From positions 5,299,001-5,363,000 of the forward strand of contig NZ_CP045295.1 in assembly GCF_009363095.1 (NCBI RefSeq): a stretch of 64,000 bases of DNA. The letters run 5' to 3'. Shown one piece after another: positions 17,237 to 25,599 of this stretch. Source of the stretch: Paenibacillus cellulositrophicus (GTDB lineage: Bacteria > Bacillota > Bacilli > Paenibacillales > Paenibacillaceae). Below the pieces are notes generated by a model. It had not been told where the DNA came from. It saw only the letters and a list, made by a program, of their open reading frames with translations, and made no database searches. The position numbers were made by a program, and so were the translations under genes. How positions within the stretch are numbered: the stretch's first letter is position 1; every line of letters starts with the position of its first letter.

Positions 17237-17584
17237 TTATTCAGGTTGTGACAATATGATGTTCGTGACTGCCCACTGCGTGGCGGGATCATAATCCCGA
17301 AGGAGAACCTCGATGTTCAGTCCCAGTTCCTCTTCCAGCCGAGATTTCAGCTTCTTCTTATAAATCATCGACATGTAAAAATCGACCTCGTATTTCAATG
17401 CCGGAACCTCGCCCTCCAGTGCAGTGGAGCGGGGAGACCGACGGTGTCTGGCATACAAGGCAATCGCATCGGACTGAATGCTTGTCTTCAATAAAGAAGT
17501 ACCAAAGCCGAACAGCTCCTTGGAAACTTCATTATATACCTGACTCAGCTTCTGCTTGAATTCGTTGGAATCTAAATGAACCAT
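17237..17584 (-). CDS. DUF2294-like protein
   Basis: A 115-residue soluble protein. It resembles DUF2294 in layout: an N-terminal amphipathic helix, a strand region (SIQSDAIALYARHRRSP), a helical segment (FYMSMIYKKKLKSRLEEELGLNIEVLLRDYD) and a final strand (WAVTNIILS). Function is unknown. It stands alone with its own terminator. The frame has a clear hydrophobic pattern and no membrane segment. Confidence 0.6.
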   Translation of the reverse strand: MVHLDSNEFKQKLSQVYNEVSKELFGFGTSLLKTSIQSDAIALYARHRRSPRSTALEGEVPALKYEVDFYMSMIYKKKLKSRLEEELGLNIEVLLRDYDPATQWAVTNIILSQPE

Positions 17585-17805
17585 TGGTCACCTACAAACG
17601 GTTGATTATTTTGGTGATGAGGAGTTCAGATAGGACTATATTACATAAAAAACGAGTTTTTTGCAATACCATCGTTCGGGTTTTGTCGATTTTTGATGAT
17701 AAATTAATGTCATAAATGATTTGAATTGAATCCATTCACGAACTTTTCAACCGATGTCAGGTTTGATTGAATGCTCCGAAACGAAAAATACGGTTAAAAA
17801 AAGCA

Positions 17806-18042
17806 TCAATTATAATACGGCCAGCCGCTGAAATCCCAATACAGATCGCTGATCAGCAGCTTGGGAGCGCCGTTCTCGGCTGCGCTGTAAGCGTGGCGAG
17901 CGATGATGCTGATGCCTTCGATGTCCTGTCCGCCAGGACCAGCCCAGGCGCTGTTTCCGCTGTCGATGACCGACGCGCCGCCGTTTTTCATGTCGGTTCC
18001 GTTTTTGTCAACCTAAGGCCCGGGAATGCTCTTCGAGCGATG
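17806..18042 (-). pseudogene. 3' remnant of a GH43 arabinan endo-1,5-alpha-L-arabinosidase gene
   Basis: Reading the minus strand gives HRSKSIPGP, a TAG stop, then VDKNGTDMKNGGASVIDSG, AGPGGQDIEG and KLLISDLYWDFSGWPYYN. These match the C-terminal part of GH43 arabinanases, where the sequence is RSKSI-x-GPY-x-DK-x-G-x-DM and the end is PKL-x-I-x-x-LYWD-x-x-GWP. The tyrosine codon after GP is replaced by TAG at 18013-18015, and a further stop (18046-18048) ends recognisable homology. Only about 79 codons of a gene of roughly 300 or more remain. The rest is missing; the next gene lies just beyond on the other strand. Confidence 0.75.
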
Positions 18043-18147
18043 AAATCAGGCTACGTGCCGCACTTGCTCAGCAAATTTTGAATCGATGGAAAAGAATGTT
18101 ATTCTACCTGTACGCCAAAATTTCCATGTTTTGAAGGAGGTCATCCG

Positions 18148-18747
18148 ATGAAAGTCATCAACAGCTCTGTGTCCGCCATTCTGCTGTGTGCTGCCGTTAC
18201 CGGCTGCTCCGCTGCGTCGGATGAACAACAAGGGCAAGGAAGCTCTGCTCATAACGGTGCAGTAACAGAAGGCTCTGCTGCTGACGTTCAAGCCCTGTTC
18301 ACGAGCGAAGGCGAACGTCCGGAGAAAGCGATCGTACAGCTCATCAAGGAGGCCAAATCCTCGCTGGATATTGCCGTATACAGCATCAGCTACGAGCCGG
18401 TTGTGACGGCCATCATCGATGCGGCGGACCGCGGGGTTCAGGTACGGCTTATTACGGACCGGGCGCATGCGGAAGAAAAAGGGAAACAGAAGAAAGCGCT
18501 GAAGCGGATCCGGGAAGCCGGCGTTCCGGTCAAGGTGAATGCGCATGAAGGGAAGATGCATCTGAAAATGCTGATTGCGGATCAAAGCCGGGTGGAGGCT
18601 GGATCGATGAATTATTTGGAGTCCTCTGCCCAGGAAAATGACGACGTCGTGCTGATTATCAAGGATGCGGCCGTTGCCGCCAAGTTTGAGCAGGCGTTCA
18701 GCCATCTGTGGGACGATGCCGATCGTTTCACGGACTGGAGCGGGTGA
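18148..18747 (+). CDS. Lipoprotein with a single phospholipase D-like (HKD) nuclease domain
   Basis: A 199-residue exported protein. The signal ends in TGCS (Cys at about residue 20), followed by a Ser/Gly/Ala linker. The PLDc_2 domain starts near residue 60 (AIVQLIKEAKSSLDIAVYSIS) and carries one HxKxxxxD motif (HLKMLIAD) followed by EAGSMNYLESSAQENDD. A single HKD motif implies a homodimeric active site, as in Nuc-type nucleases and PLD6. Activity on DNA, RNA or lipid cannot be told apart from sequence. AAGGAGG lies upstream of the ATG. Confidence 0.85.
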   Translation: MKVINSSVSAILLCAAVTGCSAASDEQQGQGSSAHNGAVTEGSAADVQALFTSEGERPEKAIVQLIKEAKSSLDIAVYSISYEPVVTAIIDAADRGVQVRLITDRAHAEEKGKQKKALKRIREAGVPVKVNAHEGKMHLKMLIADQSRVEAGSMNYLESSAQENDDVVLIIKDAAVAAKFEQAFSHLWDDADRFTDWSG

Positions 18748-18775
18748 TATGTCAGAGATCAGAACATTTTTTAAA

Positions 18776-18806
18776 TTGTAACTTACTTTTTTACAGTTAG
18801 TATGAT
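18776..18806 (+). promoter_or_regulatory. Promoter and candidate operator of the nitroreductase gene
   Basis: TTGTAA at 18776-18781 and TATGAT at 18801-18806 with a 19-bp spacer. Within the spacer region lies an inverted TAACT / AGTTA pair (18779-18799), the kind of site HxlR or MarR regulators use. No such regulator is adjacent. Confidence 0.45.
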
Positions 18807-18856
18807 ATGATAACTTCGTAGCCAGTTGGAAATTTATACATATGGAGGCGAACAGC

Positions 18857-19486
18857 ATGACGTCCTTTACAGACCTTGTCAAAGCAAGAAGATCCGCTAA
18901 TAAATTCGACCCGAGCGTAACCATCAGCCCGCAGGAGCTGGACGACATGTTCAACCTCGTCAAATTTGCACCCTCGGCCTTCAATCTGCAGCACGCTCAC
19001 TACGTTCCCGTCATCGATCCAACGAAGAAGGAACAGGTGCATGAAGCAGCATTCAAGCAGTACAAAGTGTTAACGAGCTCGGCCGTCATCGCCGTATTGG
19101 GCGATCTTGAAGCCTACCACAATGTGGGACCGATCAACGAAGGGCTGCTCAGCCTTGGTGTTATCGACCAGCGCGAATTTGAGGAGACGGTCAGCAGCGT
19201 AACAGACATGTATGAAAGCAGGGGCGACACGTTCAAGCGGGATGAGGCCATCCGGAACGCCAGCTTGTCCGCGATGCTGTTTATGCTGATCGCCAAGGAC
19301 CGGGGCTGGGACACCTGCCCGATGATCGGATTTGATCCGGAAGCGCTGCGGAAGGTGCTGAACATTCCGGACCGGTATGTGCCCGCCATGCTGATTACGA
19401 TCGGCAAGGAGGATACGGGCAGACAGAGACCGCGCGGCTACCGGAAGCCCGTGGCGGAGTTTGTGACATACGACGGGTTTAACTGA
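18857..19486 (+). CDS. Nitroreductase family FMN oxidoreductase
   Basis: A 209-residue NAD(P)H:FMN reductase-like protein. The family start is clear (FTDLVKARRSANKFDPS, FMN phosphate-binding arginines), followed by KFAPSAFNLQHAHYVPV, NASLSAMLFMLIAKDRGWDTCPMIGFDPE and ITIGKED. The physiological substrate (quinone, nitro compound, enal) is unknown. The ATG at 18857 has GGAGG 9 nt upstream; an ATG at 18842 overlaps that site and is rejected. Confidence 0.9.
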   Translation: MTSFTDLVKARRSANKFDPSVTISPQELDDMFNLVKFAPSAFNLQHAHYVPVIDPTKKEQVHEAAFKQYKVLTSSAVIAVLGDLEAYHNVGPINEGLLSLGVIDQREFEETVSSVTDMYESRGDTFKRDEAIRNASLSAMLFMLIAKDRGWDTCPMIGFDPEALRKVLNIPDRYVPAMLITIGKEDTGRQRPRGYRKPVAEFVTYDGFN

Positions 19487-19562
19487 TTAAAAAAGAAGCG
19501 GCGGCCGTTCCAACGTTTTTTACGGTAAGTCCATGCAATTATTCATAAAGTAGTGTCAAGCC

Positions 19563-19602
19563 AAAGCCCTCTCCGATATGCGGGAGGGCTTTTTCGTTTG
19601 CA
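19563..19602 (+). terminator. Terminator after the nitroreductase gene
   Basis: AAGCCCTC and GAGGGCTT form the stem around a short loop, followed by TTTTTCGTTT. Confidence 0.85.
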
Positions 19603-19621
19603 ATCCTTTGTTTATACACTG

Positions 19622-20512
19622 TCATTCCCTTGATGCAGGCGGGGAGATCATGTCGATAAAATGCCGCGCCGCCTGGGACAGGTGGTGCTCTTTCAGCCAG
19701 ATCAAAGCATACGGCGATGACAAGTCCGGGTCCGCGATTCTCGCAACCTTGACATCATGGCTGGCATGAAGCTTTACGATCGTCTCAGGGACGACCGCCG
19801 CCCCAAAGCCGCTCGACACCAAAGATAGCAGCAGGGGAATGTCCGAGCATTCGGCGATGATCCTGGGCTCAAAACGGTGCTTCGCGCAGGCCATCAGGAC
19901 GGTGTAGTGGACGCCGAGTCCTTCCGTGCTCGGAAGGATCAGGGGGTAGTTTCGAATCTGCTCAAGCGGGATCTCCGGAGCAAGAGGCTCAGGGATAAGC
20001 TGCCTGGATGCCATCAGATAAAAGGGCTCTGTATTCAAATGAAGCACCGAGAACTCGTCCAGCGCAAGCGGAAGGCGGATGATCGCAAGCTCAAGCACCC
20101 TGCTCTTGACCATGCTGCACAGCTGGGCGGATTCGTTCTGCTGGATTTTGTAGGTGACCTGCGGATAGTTCTCCTTGAACCGCATCAGCGTATCGGGGAG
20201 GTCCACCGACGACAGGGTGTTGATGCCGATGCGGAGCACCCCTTTAAAGCCGCTGCCGATCTCCTGAACCTCGGTCTTTGCTTCGTCCATCAGCTGCAGC
20301 AGCTTCAGGGCGTAGCTGTATAGTGCCTTGCCCGCTTCGGTAAGCTCCAGATGCTTGCCACTCCGCTCCACAAGAGCCGATCCAAGCTCGTCCTCCAGTG
20401 CTTTTAACTGCTGGCTCAGCGGAGGCTGCGACATGTGCAGCCTTCGGGCTGCGGCAGAAATCTGCTTTTCCTCTACGATGATCGTAAAATACCTCAGCTG
20501 TCTGACATCCAT
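19622..20512 (-). CDS. LysR family transcriptional regulator
   Basis: A 296-residue regulator. The N-terminal winged helix (MDVRQLRYFTIIVEEKQISAAARRLHMSQPPLSQQLKALE) is followed by a two-lobed effector domain (GVLRIGINTLSS to the end). It is divergent from a pair of CodA-like amidohydrolase genes and probably responds to their substrate. An AT-rich dyad at 20567-20583 lies in the shared promoter region. Confidence 0.93.
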   Translation of the reverse strand: MDVRQLRYFTIIVEEKQISAAARRLHMSQPPLSQQLKALEDELGSALVERSGKHLELTEAGKALYSYALKLLQLMDEAKTEVQEIGSGFKGVLRIGINTLSSVDLPDTLMRFKENYPQVTYKIQQNESAQLCSMVKSRVLELAIIRLPLALDEFSVLHLNTEPFYLMASRQLIPEPLAPEIPLEQIRNYPLILPSTEGLGVHYTVLMACAKHRFEPRIIAECSDIPLLLSLVSSGFGAAVVPETIVKLHASHDVKVARIADPDLSSPYALIWLKEHHLSQAARHFIDMISPPASRE

Positions 20513-20566
20513 GGGTCATCCCTCCAGTCAATTCTGCTCAATGTATATATAAAACCTTTGTATTTC

Positions 20567-20583
20567 AAATATTATAAATATTT
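20567..20583. promoter_or_regulatory. Candidate LysR box
   Basis: AAATATT and AATATTT face each other with a 3-bp gap, fitting the AT-rich T-N11-A dyads that LysR proteins bind. It lies between the lysR gene and the first amidohydrolase gene. Confidence 0.4.
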
Positions 20584-20673
20584 TTCATATATCAAATCCC
20601 ATGTTAGCATACGGGATATGAGGCAGGGAAGTCTGCGCTTCTATCGAAGGACCACCAAAGGAGGAAGGGCTTG

Positions 20674-21897
20674 ATGGAACATTCATCATTATGGCTGACC
20701 CATGTCCGGCTGGAGACCGGCTGGCGTTACGAAGGAGACGCCGTCAGCGGCACGGAAACCGCATTGTACCATATCCGCATTTCGGAGGGGAGCATCGCCG
20801 AAATCCGGCCGGCGGATACGCTGCCGGAGGACGGCTTCCCCCAAACGGACATGGGCGGGGCTTTGATGCTTCCGGCGATGCGGGACATGCATATTCATTT
20901 GGACAAAACGTATTACGGCGGCCCATGGAAAGCACCGGGACCTGCGCCCAAAGGCATCTTTTCCCGGATCGAGGAGGAGGAGGCGCTGCTGCCCAAGCTG
21001 CTGCCGACGGCGCAGCACCGAGCGGAGCGGCTTATCGAGCTGCTGCTTGCGTCCGGGACGACGCATTTTCGCACCCACTGCAATATCGATCCGGTTGTCG
21101 GGCTGAACAATCTGGAAGCGACGCTGCGTGCGGCCGAGACCTATAAGGACCGCGCCACCTTCGAGATCGTGGCGTTTCCGCAGCACGGGCTGCTGCGCAG
21201 CCAAGCGGCCGGCCTGGTGCGGGAGGCGCTGCGCAGCGGGGCTTCCCTGGCAGGCGGCGTCGATCCGGCCACGGTGGACGGCGACATCGAGAAGTCGCTG
21301 AACACGATGATGGAGCTTGCCGTAGAGGCGGACGCCGGGGTCGACCTGCATCTGCACGATCCGGGCCACCTGGGCGTGTTTACGATCCAGCGCCTCGCGG
21401 ATCTGACCGAGCAGGCCGGATGGCAGGGCAGAGTCACGGTCAGCCACGCCCTGGCGCTGGCGGACATTCCGCCGGAGGAGGCGGCTGCGGTAGCCGCCCG
21501 GATGGCGGGCCTTGGCATCTCGGTCACGTCGTCCGTACCGCTCGGGCGGACGATTCCGATCCCGATGCTGGCGAAGCAGGGGGTTCGGGTGGAGCTGGGG
21601 CATGACAGCATCACCGATCATTGGTCCCCGTTCGGCAAAGGGGACAGCCTGGAGAAGGCCGGAACGCTTGCCGAGCGTTTCGGCTGGGGCAGTGAGGCGG
21701 CGCTTGGCGCCAGCCTCGGCTTTGTGACCGGCGGACGGACCCCGCTGGACGGGGAAGGCCGCCGGGTGTGGCCGATGCCGGGGGACGAGGCCAGCGCCGT
21801 CTTTGTGGACGCCAGCTGCTCGGCGGAAGCCGTGGCAAGGCGGGCAGCGCGGAAAGCTCTTCTGCATCGGGGCAAGCCCGTTTTCGGTATGAAATAG
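20674..21897 (+). CDS. CodA-like metal-dependent amidohydrolase, copy 1
   Basis: A 407-residue protein of the cytosine deaminase branch of amidohydrolases. The metal site HxH is in DMHIHLDKT. DLHLHDPGHLG corresponds to the third histidine region, VTVSHALAL to the fourth, and GHDSITDHWSPFGKGD to the catalytic aspartate loop. Where E. coli CodA has a glutamate (HCDE), this protein has HLHD, so it is unlikely to be a plain cytosine deaminase; the substrate is unknown but probably a cyclic amide or amine. The ATG at 20674 or the TTG at 20671 may start it, with GGAGG upstream. A closely similar second copy follows. Confidence 0.8.
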   Translation: MEHSSLWLTHVRLETGWRYEGDAVSGTETALYHIRISEGSIAEIRPADTLPEDGFPQTDMGGALMLPAMRDMHIHLDKTYYGGPWKAPGPAPKGIFSRIEEEEALLPKLLPTAQHRAERLIELLLASGTTHFRTHCNIDPVVGLNNLEATLRAAETYKDRATFEIVAFPQHGLLRSQAAGLVREALRSGASLAGGVDPATVDGDIEKSLNTMMELAVEADAGVDLHLHDPGHLGVFTIQRLADLTEQAGWQGRVTVSHALALADIPPEEAAAVAARMAGLGISVTSSVPLGRTIPIPMLAKQGVRVELGHDSITDHWSPFGKGDSLEKAGTLAERFGWGSEAALGASLGFVTGGRTPLDGEGRRVWPMPGDEASAVFVDASCSAEAVARRAARKALLHRGKPVFGMK

Positions 21898-22003
21898 ACA
21901 TGAGGGCATAACTTCTTTTGAATTTCTTTTACCCCATAGAATGAACTAAATACAATGTGAAACTTTTAGTTCAATCTATAGAATAGAAAGGATGTTGATA
22001 TCG

Positions 22004-23227
22004 ATGCAATCAACTCTTTGGCTAACCAATGTCCGCCTGGAGAGCGGACTCCAAACCGACAACGGCGTGGTGACCGGTACGGAAACAGAGCTGTGCCATC
22101 TCCTGATCCGGGACGGCAAGATCGCGAATAAAATTCCGGCGAATCAGGCGATTACGGACGATCTGCCGCGACTGGACGCCAAGTCGAATCTGGCGCTTCC
22201 TTCTTTTATCGAGAAGCACTGCCATCTGGACAAGACGCTGCTCGGTTCCAAGTGGCGGCCGGTTACGCCGGCAAAGCATATTTTTGACCGGCTGGATGAG
22301 GAAAAGCGCCTGCATGCGGAGCATGCCGTTTCCATCGCCGAGCGGGCCTCCCTGTATCTGGAGACGGCATTGCGATCCGGAGTCACTCACGTCCGGACCC
22401 ATGTGGACATTTACCCGGAGGCCGGCCTCAAGCAAATGGAAGAGGTACAGAAGGCGCTGCAGGCGTTTGAAGGCAAGCTGACGTATGAAATCGTCGCTTT
22501 TCCGCAGCAGGGGCTTCTGCGCTCGCAGTCTGCCGAGCTGGTGCGGGAAGCGCTGCGCAGCGGGGCGTCGCTCGTCGGCGGGGTCGATCCGGCGACGGTC
22601 GACGGGGATGTGGAACAATCCCTGCGGACGATGGTGGAGCTTGCGGCCTCCGAAGGCGCGGGGATCGACCTGCATCTGCACGACCCGGATCATCTCGGGT
22701 TGTTTACGCTGAAGCGTCTGGCCAGCCTCACCCGGGATGCCGGTCTGGCGGGCAAGGTCGCTGTCAGCCATGCGTTCTGCCTCGGCGACATTCCCGCCGG
22801 GCAGGCCGAAGCGGCCGCAGACATGCTGGCGGAAGCCGGGATCGGCATCATCACGAGCGTGCCGATGAACCGCAAGTTTCCGCCCGTACGCCTGCTGCAA
22901 GGCAGGGGCGTATCCGTGTCGGTCGGCTGCGACAACGTCTTTGACGTATGGTCGCCGTTTGGCACCGGCGACATTCTTGAGCGCGCCGGCCGCCTGGCCG
23001 AAATCTCCGGCTGGGTGAACGAGCAGGCGCTCGCGCAGGGCCTGCAGTACATCACGGGCGGAGTTACGCCGCTTGATGCCGAAGGCCGCCAGGCTTGGCC
23101 GCGGATCGGCGACGAGGCGAGCCTTGCGCTGGTCGACGCGTCGTGCTCGGCCGAAGCGGTCGCCCGCAAATCACCCCGGGTGGCTACATTGTTCCGGGGG
23201 AGCGTCGTAGCCGGAGCGCTGGACTGA
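22004..23227 (+). CDS. CodA-like metal-dependent amidohydrolase, copy 2
   Basis: A 407-residue paralogue of the gene before it, alike along its whole length (TLWLTNVRLESG, EIVAFPQQGLLRSQSAELVREALRSGAS split by small changes, GGVDPATVDGD). Metal motifs are KHCHLDKT, DLHLHDPDHLG, VAVSHAFCL and GCDNVFDVWSPFGTGD; the last has Cys where copy 1 and CodA have His before the catalytic Asp. The ATG at 22004 is chosen because it matches the start of copy 1; an ATG at 21992 overlaps the ribosome binding site. The pair probably arose by tandem duplication, with separate substrates or chain steps. Confidence 0.8.
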   Translation: MQSTLWLTNVRLESGLQTDNGVVTGTETELCHLLIRDGKIANKIPANQAITDDLPRLDAKSNLALPSFIEKHCHLDKTLLGSKWRPVTPAKHIFDRLDEEKRLHAEHAVSIAERASLYLETALRSGVTHVRTHVDIYPEAGLKQMEEVQKALQAFEGKLTYEIVAFPQQGLLRSQSAELVREALRSGASLVGGVDPATVDGDVEQSLRTMVELAASEGAGIDLHLHDPDHLGLFTLKRLASLTRDAGLAGKVAVSHAFCLGDIPAGQAEAAADMLAEAGIGIITSVPMNRKFPPVRLLQGRGVSVSVGCDNVFDVWSPFGTGDILERAGRLAEISGWVNEQALAQGLQYITGGVTPLDAEGRQAWPRIGDEASLALVDASCSAEAVARKSPRVATLFRGSVVAGALD

Positions 23228-23315
23228 AGCAGTAGGTCGGGCCGGTCCTTGCCGTGTCGCTGGACTAACTGAAGCCAACTAGACAGCCGGGCTCTCCGGG
23301 CCGGGGGACAAACAA

Positions 23316-23357
23316 GAAAGCCGTCAGCCTCTGTTATGCAGGGTTGACGGCTTTTTT
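23316..23357 (+). terminator. Terminator after the amidohydrolase pair
   Basis: AAAGCCGTCA and TTGACGGCTTT form the stem, with T residues after it. Confidence 0.88.
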
Positions 23358-23424
23358 GTGCTTGCGGTTGGCGCTTGAAGGGATCTGCCAACAGTGAGAT
23401 GACTTCGCTTATCTAAATTAGGTC

Positions 23425-23453
23425 TTGCAACAAAACGCAGGGTTTTCTATAAT
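23425..23453 (+). promoter_or_regulatory. Sigma-A promoter of the methyltransferase gene
   Basis: TTGCAA at 23425-23430 and TATAAT at 23448-23453 with a 17-bp spacer. The start site would lie about 120 nt before the gene. Confidence 0.65.
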
Positions 23454-23476
23454 CAAGACAGTAATTAATGGAACTG

Positions 23477-23495
23477 TGTTTCATTCTGTGAAACA
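23477..23495. promoter_or_regulatory. Inverted repeat in the methyltransferase leader
   Basis: A perfect TGTTTCA - TTCTG - TGAAACA dyad, downstream of the predicted start site. It could be an operator or a small RNA hairpin. Confidence 0.45.
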
Positions 23496-23577
23496 TATCA
23501 TCGAGAAAGTACAGCAGGATGCAGGTTCGTGATTCGATGCGAGGGCATGATCTAACGATGCTAAAGGAGCGTGAAGC

Positions 23578-24342
23578 ATGATGAGCAGTGACAGCAAGGC
23601 AAGATTTTCAAACCGGGTGGAGAACTACGTCAAGTACCGCCCAAGCTACCCTGCGGAGGCGGTGGATTACCTCTATTCCGTAGTCGGCATGACGGCCGAT
23701 TCGGTGGTTGCCGATATCGGCGCGGGTACGGGCATTTTCTCCAAGCTGCTGCTGGAGCGGGGCAGCAAGGTTATCGCCGTAGAGCCCAACGCAGCCATGC
23801 GGGAAGCGGCGGAGCAAGAGCTCGGCGGGTCGTCGAATTACCGCTCGCACGCCAGCGCTGCCGAAGATACCGGGCTGCCTGCGGACGCGGTCGATTTCAT
23901 CGTTTGCGCCCAATCGTTTCATTGGTTTGACCGTCCGGCCGCGCAGGCGGAGTTTCACCGGATCCTGAAGCCCGGCGGCAAAGCCGTCCTGATCTGGAAC
24001 TCCCGGCTCACGAGCGGTACGCCTTTTCTGGAGGGATACGAGCAGCTGCTGAAGCAGTTCAGTAAGGATTATGAGAAAATGACCCACAAAAACATTTCCG
24101 GAGCGCAGCTGCAGCCATTTTTCCGGGATGGGAATATGCATACCGCCGTATTTGCCAACCGCCAGCTGTTTAATGTGGAGGAGCTGATCGGCAGGGCTAT
24201 GTCGTCTTCCTATGTGCCGGCCGAGGGCGAGCCGAACCATGAGCGCATGAAGCAGGGACTGCAGGAGCTGTTTGAGCGGACCCAGGTGGACGGAATGGTC
24301 AGCTTCGATTACGAAACGGAATTGTACTGGGGTGAAGTGTAG
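23578..24342 (+). CDS. Class I SAM-dependent methyltransferase
   Basis: A 254-residue methyltransferase of the UbiE/Methyltransf_11 type. Motif I (VVADIGAGTGIFSKLLLERG) starts near residue 42, the acidic end of strand 2 is VIAVEPNAAM, and DFIVCAQSFHWFD and RILKPGGKAVLIWN follow. The HWFD motif is common in the Tam-like branch; the methyl acceptor is not evident. AAAGGAG precedes the ATG. It is a single gene with its own promoter and terminator. Confidence 0.88.
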   Translation: MMSSDSKARFSNRVENYVKYRPSYPAEAVDYLYSVVGMTADSVVADIGAGTGIFSKLLLERGSKVIAVEPNAAMREAAEQELGGSSNYRSHASAAEDTGLPADAVDFIVCAQSFHWFDRPAAQAEFHRILKPGGKAVLIWNSRLTSGTPFLEGYEQLLKQFSKDYEKMTHKNISGAQLQPFFRDGNMHTAVFANRQLFNVEELIGRAMSSSYVPAEGEPNHERMKQGLQELFERTQVDGMVSFDYETELYWGEV

Positions 24343-24373
24343 CATACGATCGATCCAGTCCGGAAATGTGAAA

Positions 24374-24417
24374 TGCCGCGGGTACCTGGCTAACTGCAGG
24401 GCTCCGCGGCTTTTTGC
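24374..24417 (+). terminator. Terminator after the methyltransferase gene
   Basis: GCCGCGG and CCGCGGC form the stem around a 22-nt loop, followed by TTTTTG. Confidence 0.75.
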
Positions 24418-24433
24418 TATATTTAGAGGCTGT

Positions 24434-24530
24434 TCAAGATCATGAGAAATTAATAAATATCTTAGTCAGGCTGAACCATTTCTGCTTGCAGGAAAGTCTC
24501 CCGCTGAACGCGAACGCGTGCCCGCCTCAT
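24434..24530 (+). repeat. Possible eroded copy of the intergenic repeat
   Basis: GTTCAAGATCATGA and GCAGGAAAGTCTCCCGCTGAACGCG resemble the start (GTTAAGAGATCAGA) and middle (GCAAGAAAAACTTCCGCTAAACGCG) of the 26-kb repeat unit in the same order and orientation. The match is loose; an alignment score is needed. Confidence 0.35.
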
Positions 24531-24564
24531 GTAAACCCAGCTCGATGGCATATGGCTCAAAGCC

Positions 24565-25584
24565 TCAAGGATGCTTACGGATAATCGAATCATCCTCTTC
24601 CATAAAGGGCCACGCCGGATATTCAATCGGCAGCCGGCTCACCTCATCCAGACGGGCCAGCTCGTCATCTGTCAGCACGATGCCGCTGGCTTCGAGGTTA
24701 TCCTGCAGCTGATCTGGGCGCTTGGCGCCGACGATTACGCTGGTTACCGCCGGCTGGTTCAGCACCCAGGCGAGGGCGATGCGGGCCACGGTGGACTCAC
24801 GATTCTTTGCGATGTCCTCCAGCACGTCGATGATGGAGTACGCCTTTTCCAGATCTACCGGTGGAAAAGCAAACTTGGTGTGCCGGTCCTCGCTGTTTCC
24901 GGTACGCGTGCGCGCGTATTTACCGGACAGGAAGCCGCCGGCAAGCGGGCTCCATACGAGCAGTCCCATGTTCTGATCCTTCAGGACAGGAATGATCTCC
25001 CTTTCGATGTCACGGCCGGCCAGCGAATAGTAGGACTGGCTGCTTTTGAAGGCGTGCAGGCCGAGTTCCCTGGAAATGCCCCGGGCTTTCATCAGCTCCC
25101 AGCCGGTCATATTGGAAGAGCCAATGTAGCGGACTTTGCCGCTGCTGACCAGGTCGTCCAGTGCCCGTAGCGTTTCTTCCCAATCGGTCAGCTGGTCCGG
25201 GTTATGGATTTGATACAGGTCGATGTAGTCCGTGCCGAGCCGTTTCAGGCTTTCTTCAACCTGGCGCATGATATGCAGTCTGGACAAACCGAGGTCGTTC
25301 GGGCCACTGCCCGTACGCCCCCTCACCTTGGTGGCAATAATGACGTCCTGCCGCTTCGCCCCAAGCGCTTTGCCGAGAATTTCCTCTGAGCGTCCGCCGG
25401 CGTAAATGTTGGAGGTATCAAAAAAGTTGACCCCAGCGTCGAGCGCCTGCCACACAAGCTGTGCAGCGTCCTGCTCTCCCAGTCCGCCGAAAACGCCCCA
25501 TTGTCCGCCGCCGCCAAAGGTCATGGCTCCCAGCCCGATCTCCGATACCAGCACGCCTGTATTTCCCAACAAATTGTATTTCAT
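24565..25584 (-). CDS. Aldo/keto reductase
   Basis: A 339-residue NADPH-dependent reductase of the AKR superfamily (YccK / potassium channel beta-subunit-like branch). The catalytic Asp and Tyr are in FFDTSNIYAGGRSE, the Lys in VIIATKVRG and the His in YQIHNPD. The cofactor loop is in the last third (AWVLNQPAVTSVIVGAKRPDQLQDN). GGAGGG lies upstream of the ATG. Substrate unknown, probably aldehydes. Confidence 0.92.
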   Translation of the reverse strand: MKYNLLGNTGVLVSEIGLGAMTFGGGGQWGVFGGLGEQDAAQLVWQALDAGVNFFDTSNIYAGGRSEEILGKALGAKRQDVIIATKVRGRTGSGPNDLGLSRLHIMRQVEESLKRLGTDYIDLYQIHNPDQLTDWEETLRALDDLVSSGKVRYIGSSNMTGWELMKARGISRELGLHAFKSSQSYYSLAGRDIEREIIPVLKDQNMGLLVWSPLAGGFLSGKYARTRTGNSEDRHTKFAFPPVDLEKAYSIIDVLEDIAKNRESTVARIALAWVLNQPAVTSVIVGAKRPDQLQDNLEASGIVLTDDELARLDEVSRLPIEYPAWPFMEEDDSIIRKHP

Positions 25585-25599
25585 TTTTTATCCCTCCAG

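Noticed and set aside
18046-18984. 312-codon minus-strand open frame over the nuclease lipoprotein gene
   Set aside because: The plus-strand gene has a ribosome binding site, lipobox and HKD motif; the minus frame has no domain and crosses two genes.
20689-21909. 406-codon open frame opposite the first amidohydrolase gene
   Set aside because: Antisense shadow of a conserved gene, with no recognisable domain and a biased Arg/Pro/Gln composition.
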